Assembly: GCA_036654095.1 (NCBI GenBank)
Contig: JAVVSR010000006.1
Span: 1-64,000, forward strand
Length of the DNA: 64,000 bases
Direction of reading: 5' to 3'
From: JAVVSR01 sp036654095
GTDB taxonomy: Bacteria; Bacillota; Clostridia; Christensenellales; CAG-917
Part shown: piece by piece, positions 1 to 8,561 of the stretch
Position numbering within the stretch: the first letter of the stretch is position 1
Layout: the number at the start of each line of letters is the position of its first letter
Position numbers and translations under genes: made by a program
Notes under the pieces: model-generated
The model's database searches: none
What the model was told of the DNA's origin: nothing
The model's input: only the letters and a program-made list of their open reading frames with translations

Positions 1-54
1 CTGCTACTGCTACTGCTACTGCTACTGCTACTGCTACTGCTACTGCTACTGCTA
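1..54. repeat. Hexanucleotide microsatellite (CTGCTA)9
   Basis: Nine exact tandem copies of CTGCTA run from the first base of the window, so the array probably continues to the left. It is followed by a short degenerate run of TTTTGGTTTT-like sequence. No reading frame of a recognisable gene runs through it; the next gene (PIG-L deacetylase) ends toward it on the minus strand at 135. Confidence 0.95.
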
Positions 55-134
55 TTGGTTTTACTTTTGGTTTTGAAATATATCTTTTTACAAGTACTTA
101 CTTAATGTCGCAACACTTATACATTTAAATTTAT

Positions 135-953
135 TTAAACGTTTTTAATAACATTTTCACAAAACTCATCCAAAATGCTTTTTACGTAATCTTTTACGGT
201 GACTCCGCTTCCATCAATTAATTTTGTCATATCTATTCCAAAACTTATTGCAGAATAATCATCAACTTTGTGGCTTTCCGAATAGGTCGCATTGGAGCGC
301 CAACGACCAATCGTTGCTAAATCATATCGCTTGCCTCCATCTATTTGACTTTTGTACACTGATAATAGCTTTTTTAACATTTGTTCGTGACCGCTTAAAT
401 TAAAACAAATCTTTTTTTCATCATTAATCCAATCCAATCCGCGCCACACCTCGCAACCGTATAGCCTTTGTGGTCTAATTTCCATTTCCATTTCATTTAT
501 TGCTTCTATGACTCGCCGCGCCACCGCAATATGCGTTTCGTGCTTATCAAATATATTGTGTGTATATATAACATCAGGTCGCACGCTTTTAATTAGCCTT
601 TTCAATTCATTCGTCACTTCAACATTATCGCTGTTTTTAATTTCAGAACTTTTAAAGTTCAAAAACGCAACACCATTATAATGTCCAATTTCAGCGGCTT
701 CTTTTTGTTCCAAATTTCTAACCTTCTTCATTTGCTCGTCCGAATAAGCCGAAAAATCTCCCGAACGAGAGCTTCCTGCGCCATCCGAAACTACCACGGC
801 ATAAAAACTTCCATCTGTACTTTGACCGCGAATAATACCGTCACCAGCCATAATTTCAATATCGTCGTGATGAGCCGACACCGCCATATACTTGACTGCG
901 GACAAATTAGCAAGCTTTGGAATATATATTTCCGTTTTATGACTTGTTTCCAT
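135..953 (-). CDS. PIG-L/LmbE family deacetylase
   Basis: A 272-residue cytoplasmic protein of the PIG-L (LmbE-like) zinc-dependent N-deacetylase family, which removes N-acetyl groups from GlcNAc-type conjugates. The N-terminal metal motif is visible as AHHDDIE at residues 27-33 (family form AHPDDxE), and a later D-x-H-x-x-x-H-type cluster (FDKHETH, about residue 138) fits the second metal/catalytic site. The start has a good AGGAGAA ribosome site. It is the last gene of a minus-strand group with the mutarotase-like and GH20 genes, suggesting that the operon releases amino sugars (GH20) and deacetylates them. The exact substrate cannot be told from sequence. Confidence 0.88.
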   Translation of the reverse strand: METSHKTEIYIPKLANLSAVKYMAVSAHHDDIEIMAGDGIIRGQSTDGSFYAVVVSDGAGSSRSGDFSAYSDEQMKKVRNLEQKEAAEIGHYNGVAFLNFKSSEIKNSDNVEVTNELKRLIKSVRPDVIYTHNIFDKHETHIAVARRVIEAINEMEMEIRPQRLYGCEVWRGLDWINDEKKICFNLSGHEQMLKKLLSVYKSQIDGGKRYDLATIGRWRSNATYSESHKVDDYSAISFGIDMTKLIDGSGVTVKDYVKSILDEFCENVIKNV

Positions 954-1052
954 ATTTCTCCTAAATTGCCACGATTAGGCCATTAATTAGCTTTTTTAAT
1001 CAATTTTGGCCGTATTTTGACGCTTGACCAAATCAGTCAAACACGTTTTTAA

Positions 1053-1970
1053 TTATAAAATACGTCCATTTAACGCCTTATCAATGCCATCATCTGAAAA
1101 ACTTTCAAATGAAATATCGTTATAAATTTCAAACCTTTCGGCAAGCAAAACCTCGGCGCCAGCCTCTAACTTTGTCATTTCGCCCATTACTTCGGCTTCA
1201 AGATAATCGCCATTTACGTATGTTTCATAATTACTGTGATAATCGGTATAATTTCCATTTGTAACTTTAAATTTTCTTAAGTAAAAATATTTACCGACAG
1301 CATATCCCGACCAACCATAATGATTAAATAAACTAATTTTAAATGCTTCGGAGTAGCGCTTTGTTTGACGCAAAACAGCGTACTTTGTCGAAAGGGTAAA
1401 ACGTTTATCTTGACGATTGTTATACGGCCAAAATACCAAATTTTGATTTGGCAAAAACCCAGTATCTGTCGTGTTAAGCGGAATAATTTCAGTGCCGCCT
1501 TGACGCATTGCGGTAATACCCCACGGAGCAACATTTTGCGCATTGGTTGACATATTTTTAAAGCTTTCTAAAATATCCAAGCTGCCATCGTCATTCATTT
1601 CGACAGTCATAGTTAGCTGCAACCCAGTCAGCACCTGAACGTGCGGAGCGAATATTGCGCCGCGCTCGGTTTTAACAACTTTAATTGGATAGTTGTCAGG
1701 AACGTACGACTTCAAATCTTCCGTAGCTTTCCAAAGACGATGTCCGCCATAAACATACCACTTTTCTCCTACTTTAAAGTTTTTATCAAAAAACTCGCCA
1801 CCCTTATTCATTGTTCGCAAGATATCTTCATATAAAACATTATATCCCTTATAGCCATAAAAAATAATGCGAGGGCCAACGTCCACAGTGATTAATGCTT
1901 TGATTTCGCCGTTTGTAAGCTCCAAACACTTGCCAAAATTTTTATAAACCTTATAGCGCTTTGTAATCAT
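1053..1970 (-). CDS. Galactose-mutarotase-like (aldose-epimerase fold) protein
   Basis: A 305-residue soluble protein. The opening (residues 15-45, with the phrase VDVGPRIIFYGYKGYNVLYE) and the repeated beta-rich segments resemble the mutarotase-like/DUF4380-type carbohydrate-binding fold in which an aldose or oligosaccharide end is held in a beta-supersandwich. I do not see the full catalytic His/Glu set of GalM, so it may be a sugar-binding relative rather than a true mutarotase. It starts 8 bp after the GH20 stop, with AGGAGAA overlapping that stop codon, so the two are translationally linked. It probably helps to process or sense the sugar released by GH20. Confidence 0.6.
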   Translation of the reverse strand: MITKRYKVYKNFGKCLELTNGEIKALITVDVGPRIIFYGYKGYNVLYEDILRTMNKGGEFFDKNFKVGEKWYVYGGHRLWKATEDLKSYVPDNYPIKVVKTERGAIFAPHVQVLTGLQLTMTVEMNDDGSLDILESFKNMSTNAQNVAPWGITAMRQGGTEIIPLNTTDTGFLPNQNLVFWPYNNRQDKRFTLSTKYAVLRQTKRYSEAFKISLFNHYGWSGYAVGKYFYLRKFKVTNGNYTDYHSNYETYVNGDYLEAEVMGEMTKLEAGAEVLLAERFEIYNDISFESFSDDGIDKALNGRIL

Positions 1971-1978
1971 AATTTCTC

Positions 1979-3562
1979 CTATATATCACGCGCAGCTTCC
2001 TTGCGTGTTTTCCTAATTTCTTTAACAACTAACTTTGAACGTTTTATATTGTCGCGGTCATACATATCTATTCCAAACTTAATAAGTTCAATTTTGCCTT
2101 TAATAAAGCAAGGATTTGACTCCGCTAAGGTTGCGCCATTGAAACCTTCGCGCTTTAGTAACTTGTCAAATTGCGAATATCGTCTACAAAACTCACTATA
2201 ATTTTTATTTTCTTTTACCGTCCACGCGCTTTCGGCAACCGCTGTCAGCCTTGGGAAAATTTGATAGTCGGCCTTTTCGATTGTTTTAACATATTCCGTC
2301 CAAAGGGGCGCTTCGACACCTATAATATTAATTTCGGCAGCTGCATCTAACCCCTCGATAATTGGCTCAAATTTATAAGTATTGGACAGCGAGGTCATAC
2401 CATATGGATAATCAAGATAATATGGAACAAATTTAGATATAATAGTTTTTCGACCGCTATTTACTGCGTTTAAAACACGCAAAGGTTTTTTGCCATCTTG
2501 CCAATACTGCATAACTGCGCTTTCGTCTAAAATGCCACTGTTAATACACTCATTCCAACAAATTGCCACTTTACCAAGCGTTTCTAAATGTTCAACAACG
2601 CATTTTGTCATATATCCTTGTAGTTGTTCAACATTTTTTAGCCCAACTTCTTTAACTTTCGCGTTACACTTTGGACACTTTGCCCACTCGGTTTTAATTG
2701 CTTCGTCGCCACCTAAATGAACATACTTCGACGGAAACAGTTTTGCCATTTCATCTAAAACATCATAAATAAATTCATAAGTTTTAGGCTCGCCTGCGCA
2801 CAAAATTTCTTGATGAACTCCAAAGTGTGTCGCAACTTCAAACGACTTCCCCGTACAACCCAGTTCAGGGTACGACGCTAACACCGCTCTAGTGTGACCC
2901 GGCATATCAAACTCGGGGATAACCTCAATATATCTGTCGCTTGCGTATTTTACAATTTCAGTTATTTGCTGTTTTGTAAAAAAGCCTTCAATAGGTTTTT
3001 TGTCACCTCTCGTTTCCTTTCGCTTGCTTCCAATTTCTGTCAGTTTAGGATACTTGTCAATTTGTATGCGCCAACCTTGGTCCTCTGTCAAATGCCAATG
3101 AAACACATTAAGCTTATGCATAGCGCAAACATCTATATAACGCTTGACTACATCTACCCCAAAAAAATGTCGGCAACAGTCAAACATAAACCCGCGATAC
3201 GAAAATCGAGGTTCATCTTCAATGTTCATTCGCGGAATAACAGCGCGGCCATTTTGAAGATAAGCATAAATTATTTGCTTCAACGTTTGCATACCGTAAA
3301 ACAAACCATTTTCATCTAAAGCCTTTACAGTTATGCCTGAAGAAATTTCAAGCACATAACCTTCTGGTTTTATTTTTAAATTACCATCGATTAGGAATAC
3401 TATTTCGCGCCCCTCTACAAGTGAAAATTTTGCTGTTTTTAATAAAAACTCATTGAACTGCGCGCGAATATTTTTAAACGGACAACTTATACCTGCGCCC
3501 TTTTCGAAAATAAAAACACCTTCGACTTCAAGTATTTTTTTGGGTAAAGGAATTATCTTCAT
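1979..3562 (-). CDS. Beta-N-acetylhexosaminidase, glycoside hydrolase family 20
   Basis: A 527-residue enzyme that removes terminal beta-linked GlcNAc/GalNAc by substrate-assisted catalysis. Residues 1-110 form the GH20b-type N-terminal domain; the (beta/alpha)8 barrel begins at about 120 with SYRGFMFDCCRHF. The catalytic Asp-Glu pair is clear in HLGGDEAIKTEW (D286, E287), and NVFHWHLTEDQGWRI (about 152-166) is the usual barrel motif. No signal peptide is seen, so it acts in the cytoplasm on imported oligosaccharides. It is the first gene of the operon with the mutarotase-like and PIG-L genes; a sigma-A-type promoter lies just upstream. A run of basic residues ends the protein. Confidence 0.95.
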   Translation of the reverse strand: MKIIPLPKKILEVEGVFIFEKGAGISCPFKNIRAQFNEFLLKTAKFSLVEGREIVFLIDGNLKIKPEGYVLEISSGITVKALDENGLFYGMQTLKQIIYAYLQNGRAVIPRMNIEDEPRFSYRGFMFDCCRHFFGVDVVKRYIDVCAMHKLNVFHWHLTEDQGWRIQIDKYPKLTEIGSKRKETRGDKKPIEGFFTKQQITEIVKYASDRYIEVIPEFDMPGHTRAVLASYPELGCTGKSFEVATHFGVHQEILCAGEPKTYEFIYDVLDEMAKLFPSKYVHLGGDEAIKTEWAKCPKCNAKVKEVGLKNVEQLQGYMTKCVVEHLETLGKVAICWNECINSGILDESAVMQYWQDGKKPLRVLNAVNSGRKTIISKFVPYYLDYPYGMTSLSNTYKFEPIIEGLDAAAEINIIGVEAPLWTEYVKTIEKADYQIFPRLTAVAESAWTVKENKNYSEFCRRYSQFDKLLKREGFNGATLAESNPCFIKGKIELIKFGIDMYDRDNIKRSKLVVKEIRKTRKEAARDI

Positions 3563-3590
3563 TTAATGTACCCCCTGATTTGTTGTATTT

Positions 3591-3619
3591 AGTATAACAT
3601 ACAGCCTTACAAAAATCAA
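3591..3619 (-). promoter_or_regulatory. Promoter of the GH20 operon
   Basis: Read on the minus strand: TTGATT (3619-3614), a 17-bp spacer, then TATACT (3596-3591), about 30 bp before the GH20 ATG, which has an AGGGGG ribosome site. This is a good match to a housekeeping sigma promoter. Confidence 0.6.
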
Positions 3620-3626
3620 GATAGAA

Positions 3627-3656
3627 TTGACACTTATACTATTTTTGTGATATGAT
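3627..3656 (+). promoter_or_regulatory. Promoter facing the TetR gene
   Basis: TTGACA (3627-3632), an 18-bp spacer and TATGAT (3651-3656), about 175 bp before the tetR start. It is divergent from, and 7 bp away from, the GH20 promoter, so one regulator could control both directions. Confidence 0.55.
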
Positions 3657-3676
3657 TAAAATGTTATATAAGTACA

Positions 3677-3695
3677 CATAGTTATTTAAACTATG
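3677..3695. promoter_or_regulatory. Palindrome, candidate TetR operator 1
   Basis: CATAGTT and AACTATG form 7-bp inverted arms around ATTTA, about 20 bp after the -10 of the forward promoter and thus in the tetR leader. TetR-family proteins bind palindromes of this size close to their own gene; the assignment is inferred from position only. A further inverted pair, TTGCAAC (3726-3732) and GTTGCAA (3746-3752), follows. Confidence 0.35.
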
Positions 3696-3782
3696 CAAAA
3701 ATTTGTAAGTTGAATTTATAAGCTTTTGCAACGCTTGTTTAGCTTGTTGCAATACAAAACGAATAATTAGTTAAAAATAAAT

Positions 3783-3799
3783 TACATATAGAATATGTA
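3783..3799. promoter_or_regulatory. Palindrome, candidate TetR operator 2
   Basis: TACATATAGAATATGTA is a perfect 7+3+7 palindrome 33 bp before the tetR start codon. It is a plausible autoregulatory operator; no binding data support it. Confidence 0.4.
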
Positions 3800-3831
3800 G
3801 TTTTCTGTTTAGCACACAACACGAGGTATGT

Positions 3832-4389
3832 ATGGCAGCGACTTTAAAAACCAATACAAAGCAATTAATAATAGACAGCACTCTTGATTTAATATCAACG
3901 CGCGATGTCAATGAAATATCGTTAGCTGACATTGCCAAAGCGGCAAAAATCACTAAAGGAACATTATTTTACTATTACAACTCAAAAGATTTAATTTTTA
4001 TCGACATCACTAAGGAATATCTTAATGGTTTGGCTTTTCGCTTTGAAGAATGGGTAAACAATGCCGAGAAAGACACTTCGCTTCCTCGAATGACAAAGTA
4101 CATTTTGGATTTTGGCGCTCGTCACAATCAGCGCAGTAAATTGCACATATACCTAGTTAATAAGGCTCTTTCTGACAGTGAACATCTTAAAGTGATATTT
4201 AGGCAAACTTATATCGAGTGGCGCGAGGTTATAAAAAAACATATTGACGAGAGGATTTCGGACAAACAAAAATCTGAAGATTTAGCTAATTTGTTGCTTG
4301 TTTTAGTTGACGGATTAATTGTCCAAGACTTAATTGGAATTGAGGGTATTGACACCGCGAGGATAGTTTCGCTGCTGTTAAATAAATAG
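3832..4389 (+). CDS. TetR/AcrR family transcriptional regulator
   Basis: A 185-residue one-component regulator. Residues 1-60 form the TetR helix-turn-helix: the segment ending SLADIAKAAKITKGTLFYYY (about 30-50) is the classic recognition-helix signature. The C-terminal part is a helical ligand/dimer domain with no family-specific motif. The gene is followed 15 bp later by a membrane protein gene and then by the DUF1624 acyltransferase, so these three are probably co-transcribed and the latter two are likely targets. Two palindromes in its own leader suggest autoregulation. Confidence 0.92.
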   Translation: MAATLKTNTKQLIIDSTLDLISTRDVNEISLADIAKAAKITKGTLFYYYNSKDLIFIDITKEYLNGLAFRFEEWVNNAEKDTSLPRMTKYILDFGARHNQRSKLHIYLVNKALSDSEHLKVIFRQTYIEWREVIKKHIDERISDKQKSEDLANLLLVLVDGLIVQDLIGIEGIDTARIVSLLLNK

Positions 4390-4404
4390 TACATTGAGGT
4401 TATT

Positions 4405-4857
4405 ATGAGTAAGACGGGTTGCCTTGTCGGGTTTGCTAGCGCGACAGTTTTAAAAACCGCTCTCCACGTTGTAGGGTTTGTAATACGCGTGGTGTCTTAC
4501 TTGTTGCTTTTCTTTGGGCTTTATTTGCCTTTTTTTTACTTGCTTTACGGGTTGATTATTCATCTTTTATTAGAAGTAAAGCTTTTTGATTTTTCCGCGA
4601 ACAGCCAACTTTTCTTGTTAGGACTACTTTTAACAATCGTTTCCGCTGTGATAATTAGCGTACGAAATTTGGTTATGATACCTCTGCGAAATGTAATTGC
4701 CTATTGCGACCGAAAAAATTTGCCCGAACAGCCTGAAATATATCAAAGCCAGTTGCAACCCGATTTAACCATATATGAATACAAAAATAGATTTGATGTC
4801 TATCGTCGGTCAAATGGACGTTTACTTTTTCTGCGTACCGAGTATAAAAGGAGATAG
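4405..4857 (+). CDS. Small membrane protein of unknown function
   Basis: A 150-residue protein I do not recognise. Residues about 14-55 form one or two hydrophobic helices and residues about 64-90 another, followed by a 60-residue charged, probably cytoplasmic tail. The start has GAGG about 7 bp upstream. It lies 15 bp after tetR and only 3 bp before the DUF1624 gene, so it is expected to be made with both and could be a partner of the acyltransferase or a target of the regulator. Confidence 0.7.
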   Translation: MSKTGCLVGFASATVLKTALHVVGFVIRVVSYLLLFFGLYLPFFYLLYGLIIHLLLEVKLFDFSANSQLFLLGLLLTIVSAVIISVRNLVMIPLRNVIAYCDRKNLPEQPEIYQSQLQPDLTIYEYKNRFDVYRRSNGRLLFLRTEYKRR

Positions 4858-4860
4858 GGC

Positions 4861-5739
4861 ATGACTGATGATATTTCTATTCAACAATCCTCATTAGATA
4901 GCTCTATCAAAACGGTTTCAACCACGCCAAAACGAGTTTGGGAACTTGACGCGTTGCGCGGATTTTGCGTAATACTTATGGTCATGGACCACACATTGTC
5001 GTACGCCGGCGGTTTTTATGGTCAAGCTTGGTATGGTTACTTAATGCTAGGCGAAGGCGCAATGGTCGATTTTTGCCGTGGCGCTCATTGGTATTGGTTT
5101 AGTGTCCCGCGCACAATCATTCACCCAATTATTTTTATGTTTTTTATTTTGATTTGCGGCATTTCGTGCGGATTTTCAAAAAGCAATTTAAAGCGAGGCT
5201 TTTTACTTGTATTTGTGTCGGCAATGATAACTTTTGTCACGTCTAAATTTGACGGCGGCGAAGAAATAATTAGATTTGGTGTTTTACATATGCTCTCAGT
5301 GAGCATTATTATTTGGTCACTAATTCAGATTTTTGTAAAACATAATAACAAAAGCCTATTAATATCGGGGCTTACATTGGGCTTGTTGGTTGCGTTACTG
5401 TACATTATATTCACTGCAAATCCTAGGCTCAATCAAGCCGTTTCTAACTCGGCTTTTTGGTTTACAGAAAGCAATTATTCGTACGAGATGTCGCCTGGCG
5501 ACATTTTTGTCATTATTCCCTGGGCGGGTATATTTTTCATTGGCGCAGGATTAACTCATTATTTATATCCTAATCGAAAGACTTTGCTCCCCACCCTTGA
5601 CGGCAAGTGGCATAAGCCTTTGTGTTTTGTTGGGCGCCACGCGCTTCTTATATACTGTTTGCATAATTTTATAATAATTTTTGTTTACGAGTTAATTGGA
5701 TACATTTGGATAACACCCGGGAAATGGCTTTTTTTATAA
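4861..5739 (+). CDS. DUF1624/HGSNAT-type membrane acyltransferase
   Basis: A 292-residue polytopic membrane protein with about seven hydrophobic helices. Near the N-terminus it has RVWELDALRGFCVILMVMDH (residues 26-45), the signature of the heparan-alpha-glucosaminide N-acetyltransferase catalytic-like family (DUF1624), in which the helix-borne His is thought to carry the acetyl group across the membrane to an amino sugar. The family role in bacteria is poorly defined; acylation of a cell-surface or imported amino sugar is a reasonable inference, and a PIG-L deacetylase and hexosaminidase sit nearby on the other strand. The start is preceded by AAAGGAGA. A terminator follows at 5871. Confidence 0.85.
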   Translation: MTDDISIQQSSLDSSIKTVSTTPKRVWELDALRGFCVILMVMDHTLSYAGGFYGQAWYGYLMLGEGAMVDFCRGAHWYWFSVPRTIIHPIIFMFFILICGISCGFSKSNLKRGFLLVFVSAMITFVTSKFDGGEEIIRFGVLHMLSVSIIIWSLIQIFVKHNNKSLLISGLTLGLLVALLYIIFTANPRLNQAVSNSAFWFTESNYSYEMSPGDIFVIIPWAGIFFIGAGLTHYLYPNRKTLLPTLDGKWHKPLCFVGRHALLIYCLHNFIIIFVYELIGYIWITPGKWLFL

Positions 5740-5810
5740 TGTTTTTAGACTACTAATAGGAAAATTAAAATAATTTTTAAATAATGATTTTATCTCTATT
5801 CGCATAAATC

Positions 5811-5866
5811 CCGTTTGCCGTTTGCCGTTTGCCGTTTGCCGTTTGCCGTTTGCCGTTTGCCGTTTG
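5811..5866. repeat. Heptanucleotide microsatellite (CCGTTTG)8
   Basis: Eight exact 7-bp copies between the DUF1624 stop and its terminator, 71 bp after the stop codon. Being a multiple of 7 it reads through all three frames in turn; the open frame across it is an artefact of the repeat. Confidence 0.95.
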
Positions 5867-5870
5867 AATA

Positions 5871-5903
5871 AAAAAGCTCCGCTAGAATTTAGCGGAGTTT
5901 TAT
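5871..5903 (+). terminator. Rho-independent terminator after the tetR-DUF1624 group
   Basis: Stem CTCCGCTA (5877-5884) and TAGCGGAG (5890-5897) with a 5-base loop, preceded by A-rich and followed by T-rich sequence, so it could work in both directions. Confidence 0.85.
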
Positions 5904-6140
5904 ATTTTATAAATTTGTTTAATGTTTTTTTACTTTATTATTTTGCTGTTACATACTTCTTTGCGCTGACAAACTATCATTTATATTGCCTTAGTTTTTA
6001 TAGTTAAATTCAAATATGTAAAAATGTTACAGATGATTTTCTATTATTTTATGCTATCCGCATATAATACATCAATTTTATAATCTTGCTTACATTATTG
6101 CATTGCGCTATTGTTTTTCGCCGTTATTAGACTATCCTCA
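5904..6140. other. AT-rich intergenic region, nothing recognised
   Basis: Together with the repeat and terminator this fills the 400-bp gap between convergent genes. I find no RNA gene, promoter or coding frame worth calling in it. Confidence 0.6.
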
Positions 6141-6731
6141 TTAGTTCTTTTTTGTAACTGCTTTCACATTTACAGGAGGCCGCGCTACGCGTTTAGCCCC
6201 GCCATTGGGGCCAATACCAAACGTTACATTGACACGACGCGTGCGACTGTCGGAAACCTTTGCCGACTGCTTGTTTAGCCTTGCCGAAAACAAATCTGGA
6301 TGCGACATATTTTTAAAAGTTTGCTTTGTATTTCTAGTTGAAATAGTAATATGTCCATAATTAAACATTCTGTGAAAAATGGTTTTATAATCCACTTCAA
6401 TAGCGTCGATATTTTGGAGTTGCGTATCAAAAACCTTAATGGCTACAATATCTTCCTTGTACATAAATTTGTGAGTTGTCACCAATAGCGCAGTTGAAAT
6501 AAAACTTGCAATGTTAAGCGAAAGAAAAACTAAAAACACTAAGCCGCAACCGCCGTAAACCATATACATTTCTTTGCTTGCTAGTGGCCATTTCATTCCG
6601 AAAAAGAACCCTGCAATAACGCCACCCAAGATAATTAAAACCAAAACTTCTCTTAAGAAAATGCAAGCGCTTTTTCGTGTTTTAGCAATCGGCCTTTCGT
6701 TTGCGGTCAAATGCGACAATAAATAATTCAT
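6141..6731 (-). CDS. Membrane protein with a bacterial PH-like domain
   Basis: A 196-residue protein starting at ATG 6731, because GGAGG lies 6 bp before this ATG; a TTG four codons upstream would place the ribosome site inside the gene. Two hydrophobic helices (about 25-47 and 55-85) are followed by a beta-rich region in which a Thr-rich strand, a basic KEDIVAIKVFDTQLQNIDAI-like stretch and FGYG/HITIST-like turns resemble the bacterial PH domain (YdbT/DUF304 type) found on many small membrane proteins. The last 45 residues are basic and probably unstructured. Function unknown; it stands alone. Confidence 0.65.
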   Translation of the reverse strand: MNYLLSHLTANERPIAKTRKSACIFLREVLVLIILGGVIAGFFFGMKWPLASKEMYMVYGGCGLVFLVFLSLNIASFISTALLVTTHKFMYKEDIVAIKVFDTQLQNIDAIEVDYKTIFHRMFNYGHITISTRNTKQTFKNMSHPDLFSARLNKQSAKVSDSRTRRVNVTFGIGPNGGAKRVARPPVNVKAVTKKN

Positions 6732-6818
6732 AACGTCCTCCAAATATAGTGATATATTAGCACAACTGTAAGTTACTTGTCAATTACATCTAGAAATTGT
6801 TTTTAAAGCTATAAATAG

Positions 6819-8558
6819 CTAATCTTTAATTTTAAGTTGGCTATTTAAAGAAACTAGCAACTTTTTATCAAATTTGACAACTCGTCTATCATAGGTTACC
6901 AAGCCATTTATTTCACTTTCAACATCGGATAGCTGCGTGTATACCGAGGCAGACAGACCCTTTGCGACTGCTGGAATTATTTGTTTTTCAAAAAGTTTTT
7001 TATAGCCTTCGTTTAATTTTGTTTTTTCATTATACACGCGATAGCCAAACACCTTATTAGTAAACGTATGCCCCTTTTCTTGATAGCTATAACCGCCAAA
7101 CTCGCTTAATAATATTGCGCGTTTTTCCGCCTTGGGAAGTTTAAATGGAACAAAATAGCAATGAATACTTTTAACATCTCCGCCACCTTGGTCGTACCAA
7201 CCGCTTGTCGAGTCTATGACGCGCGTATTGTCAAGTTTTTTGGTCAACGCAGTAATCTTAACACTATCAAACTGCCCCCACGCCTCATTGAAAATAACCC
7301 AAACACCTATTGAAACAACATTATATAAATTGGATAGCATTTCGGTATAATCAGAAATAAACTCCGCGCGACCATCTTCGCTTTCTCTAAATAATTTTTT
7401 ATAGTTCGTGTCATCGCACTTTGCGCCCAAAAAAGGAAGCGCGCTAATGCGCAATAATTTGTAGCGACTTCCTCCGTTTATCATATCCTGCCAAACTATT
7501 ATGCCCAGCCTATCGCAATGATAATACCATCTAAACGGTTCAATTTTAATGTGCTTTCGCAACATATTAAAGCCCAAATCCTTGGCTAGTTTGATGTCAT
7601 AAATCATAGCCTCGTCACTTGGCGCGGTGTACATTCCATCACACCAATAGCCTTGGTCTAAAAGCCCGTTATGGAAATATGCCTTATTGTTTAAAAACAT
7701 TCTCATTCGGCCGTTTTTGTCCTTATCAATCGAAAACTTGCGTTGACCAAAATAGCTTCTAACTAAATCATCATCACAAGCCACAACAACATCATAGAGG
7801 TGCGGATTCTCGGGCGACCACAGCTTTTGCTGCGGAAGTGAAATAGTTTTATCTTCGCCAATAATATAATCCGCCTTAGATACAACCTCGTCGCCATCAA
7901 AAATAATAATCTCAGCTCGCTTTGGTTGCGCGTTAGCAAAAACTCTAATCGATACGGCAGAATTGTCAATATCGGGTGTAATTTTAATTTTTTCCAAATG
8001 CACCAATGGCACGCTTTCAAGCCAAACTGTTTGCCAAATTCCACTAGACGGAGTATACCAAATACCTTTTCCGCCAATCGTTTGTTTACCTCGCGCTTGA
8101 CACCCGCTATCGCTAGGGTCAGTCACCGCTATCATAATTAAGTTTTTGCCAATAACAATATAATCGGTAATATCAAAGCTAAACGGATTGTATCCTCCGC
8201 GATGTTCGCCGACAAAAACGTTATTTATGTAAACTTTTGACAAATAATCAACCGCGCCAAAATTTAACAAAACTCTCCCCAAAATAAACGACTCGGGCAA
8301 GTCAAAAGTACGCTCATAAAACAAGTGGTCATCAGGAAGAACAACCCTTCCAACACCCGAAAGCTGACTTTCAGGCGCAAAGGGAACAACAATGTCGCCA
8401 TCAAATTTCAAAGGCTTGTCCACGTTTTCTTTTGTTATCAAATAGCTCCAAACTCCGTTAAGCGAAATAAAGCTGTCGCGCTCGAATTGAGGCCTCGGAT
8501 ACTCCGGGAGAGGATTATTTTTATCCAGTTTTTCGCCCCACGGCGTTGTGATTTTCAT
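6819..8558 (-). CDS. Glycoside hydrolase family 2 (beta-galactosidase/beta-glucuronidase-like)
   Basis: A 579-residue enzyme with the GH2 order: N-terminal sugar-binding jelly roll (about 25-180), immunoglobulin-like domain (about 185-275) and TIM barrel (about 285-579). The acid/base is E425 in the motif FNEAWG and the nucleophile is E486 in LLSEFGG. The barrel motif GFNMLRKHIKIEP (329-341) is typical. It is shorter than LacZ and lacks its C-terminal domains. No signal peptide. It starts 3 bp after the GH127 stop, with AAGGAG inside the end of that gene, so the two enzymes are coupled and probably act in turn on the same plant glycan side chain. Confidence 0.92.
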   Translation of the reverse strand: MKITTPWGEKLDKNNPLPEYPRPQFERDSFISLNGVWSYLITKENVDKPLKFDGDIVVPFAPESQLSGVGRVVLPDDHLFYERTFDLPESFILGRVLLNFGAVDYLSKVYINNVFVGEHRGGYNPFSFDITDYIVIGKNLIMIAVTDPSDSGCQARGKQTIGGKGIWYTPSSGIWQTVWLESVPLVHLEKIKITPDIDNSAVSIRVFANAQPKRAEIIIFDGDEVVSKADYIIGEDKTISLPQQKLWSPENPHLYDVVVACDDDLVRSYFGQRKFSIDKDKNGRMRMFLNNKAYFHNGLLDQGYWCDGMYTAPSDEAMIYDIKLAKDLGFNMLRKHIKIEPFRWYYHCDRLGIIVWQDMINGGSRYKLLRISALPFLGAKCDDTNYKKLFRESEDGRAEFISDYTEMLSNLYNVVSIGVWVIFNEAWGQFDSVKITALTKKLDNTRVIDSTSGWYDQGGGDVKSIHCYFVPFKLPKAEKRAILLSEFGGYSYQEKGHTFTNKVFGYRVYNEKTKLNEGYKKLFEKQIIPAVAKGLSASVYTQLSDVESEINGLVTYDRRVVKFDKKLLVSLNSQLKIKD

Positions 8559-8561
8559 AAA

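Noticed and set aside
5822..6007. Open frame starting in the (CCGTTTG)8 array
   Set aside because: Repeat-driven and runs through a terminator hairpin.
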